A stretch of DNA of 5,370 bases, from positions 1-5,370 of the forward strand of contig SLST01000498.1 of assembly GCA_007130265.1 (NCBI GenBank), written 5' to 3'. The notes below the pieces were generated by a model that saw only the letters and a list, made by a program, of their open reading frames with translations, was not told the origin of the DNA and made no database searches. Source of the DNA: Spirochaetales bacterium (GTDB taxonomy: Bacteria > Spirochaetota > Spirochaetia > DSM-27196 > SLST01). Position 1 is the stretch's first letter. Each line of letters opens with the position of its first letter. Of this stretch, positions 5,261 through 5,370 are shown piece after piece. A program made the position numbers and the translations under genes.

Positions 5261-5370
5261 ATGGACTATGCACCGATTCAGTATCGTGACGGATATCTTC
5301 CAATAGAGGGGTACGGACTGATCGGGGATCTTCGGACCTGTGCGCTCGTCGGCAGGAACGGAAGGATCGA
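5261..5370 (+). CDS. glycoside hydrolase family 15-type protein (glucoamylase/trehalase-like), N-terminus only
   Basis: The first 36 codons are visible; the gene continues past the right edge. DGYLPIEGYGLIGDLRT at residues 10-26, followed by CALVGRNGRI, is the characteristic opening of GH15-type proteins (YLPI.DYGLIGD.RTAALV.RDGSIDWL), which include glucan 1,4-alpha-glucosidase, glucodextranase and bacterial trehalase. In this family these residues begin the N-terminal beta-sandwich domain; the (alpha/alpha)6 catalytic barrel lies later and outside the window. The start is fixed by an in-frame TAG two codons upstream (5255-5257). No strong Shine-Dalgarno is visible: AGG (5256-5258) sits too near the ATG. 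The likely product cleaves alpha-glucosidic bonds in starch-like glucans or trehalose; which one cannot be decided here. Confidence 0.82.
   Translation, partial: MDYAPIQYRDGYLPIEGYGLIGDLRTCALVGRNGRI

Noticed and set aside
1..5370. New defence system, CRISPR array, tRNA, rRNA or riboswitch
   Set aside because: I found no repeat-spacer pattern, no cloverleaf and no recognised RNA or defence motif; the unexplained sequence looks like mobile-element decay.

Overview
The window comes from a GC-rich (roughly 58-60 %, by eye) bacterial chromosome with a Gram-negative style envelope, judged from a lipoprotein with a clear lipobox. Taxonomy cannot be fixed from this sequence. A spirochaete-like or similar environmental bacterium would fit the set of protein families, but that is only a guess.

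Layout, left to right. Positions 1-276 (minus strand) hold a decayed fragment of a DDE transposase resembling the IS1182-like group; it runs off the left edge. Positions 337-1377 (plus) hold an intact short-chain dehydrogenase/reductase with all classical motifs. After a gene-free stretch, 1705-2201 (minus) is a broken tyrosine recombinase/integrase. It keeps its ribosome binding site and start codon but has an early stop codon, an internal deletion and frameshifts, and it lacks the catalytic C-terminus. Positions 2202-2828 have no convincing gene. Positions 2829-3935 (minus) hold an intact predicted lipoprotein with two LEA2/WHy-like domains, with its own recognisable promoter and Shine-Dalgarno sequence. 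Positions 4033-4422 (minus) are an internally deleted, frameshifted C-terminal remnant of an IS91-type (Y2) transposase that still has its CPxC motif. Positions 4476-4669 (minus) hold two short transposase scraps placed next to each other. Positions 4670-5260 hold no recognisable gene. At 5261 (plus) a GH15-type glycoside hydrolase (glucoamylase/trehalase-like) begins and continues past the right edge.

The three healthy genes (SDR, LEA2 lipoprotein, GH15) look like independent chromosomal genes rather than an operon: they differ in strand and are separated by hundreds of bases of debris. The remnants come from at least three kinds of mobile element, all read from the minus strand, so this looks like an old insertion hotspot whose elements are all dead. 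I found no CRISPR array, tRNA, rRNA, defence island or convincing new biological system. The items most worth a second look are the intact tandem-LEA2 lipoprotein sitting between dead elements, the step-by-step decay of the integrase, and the possibly leaderless start of the dehydrogenase.
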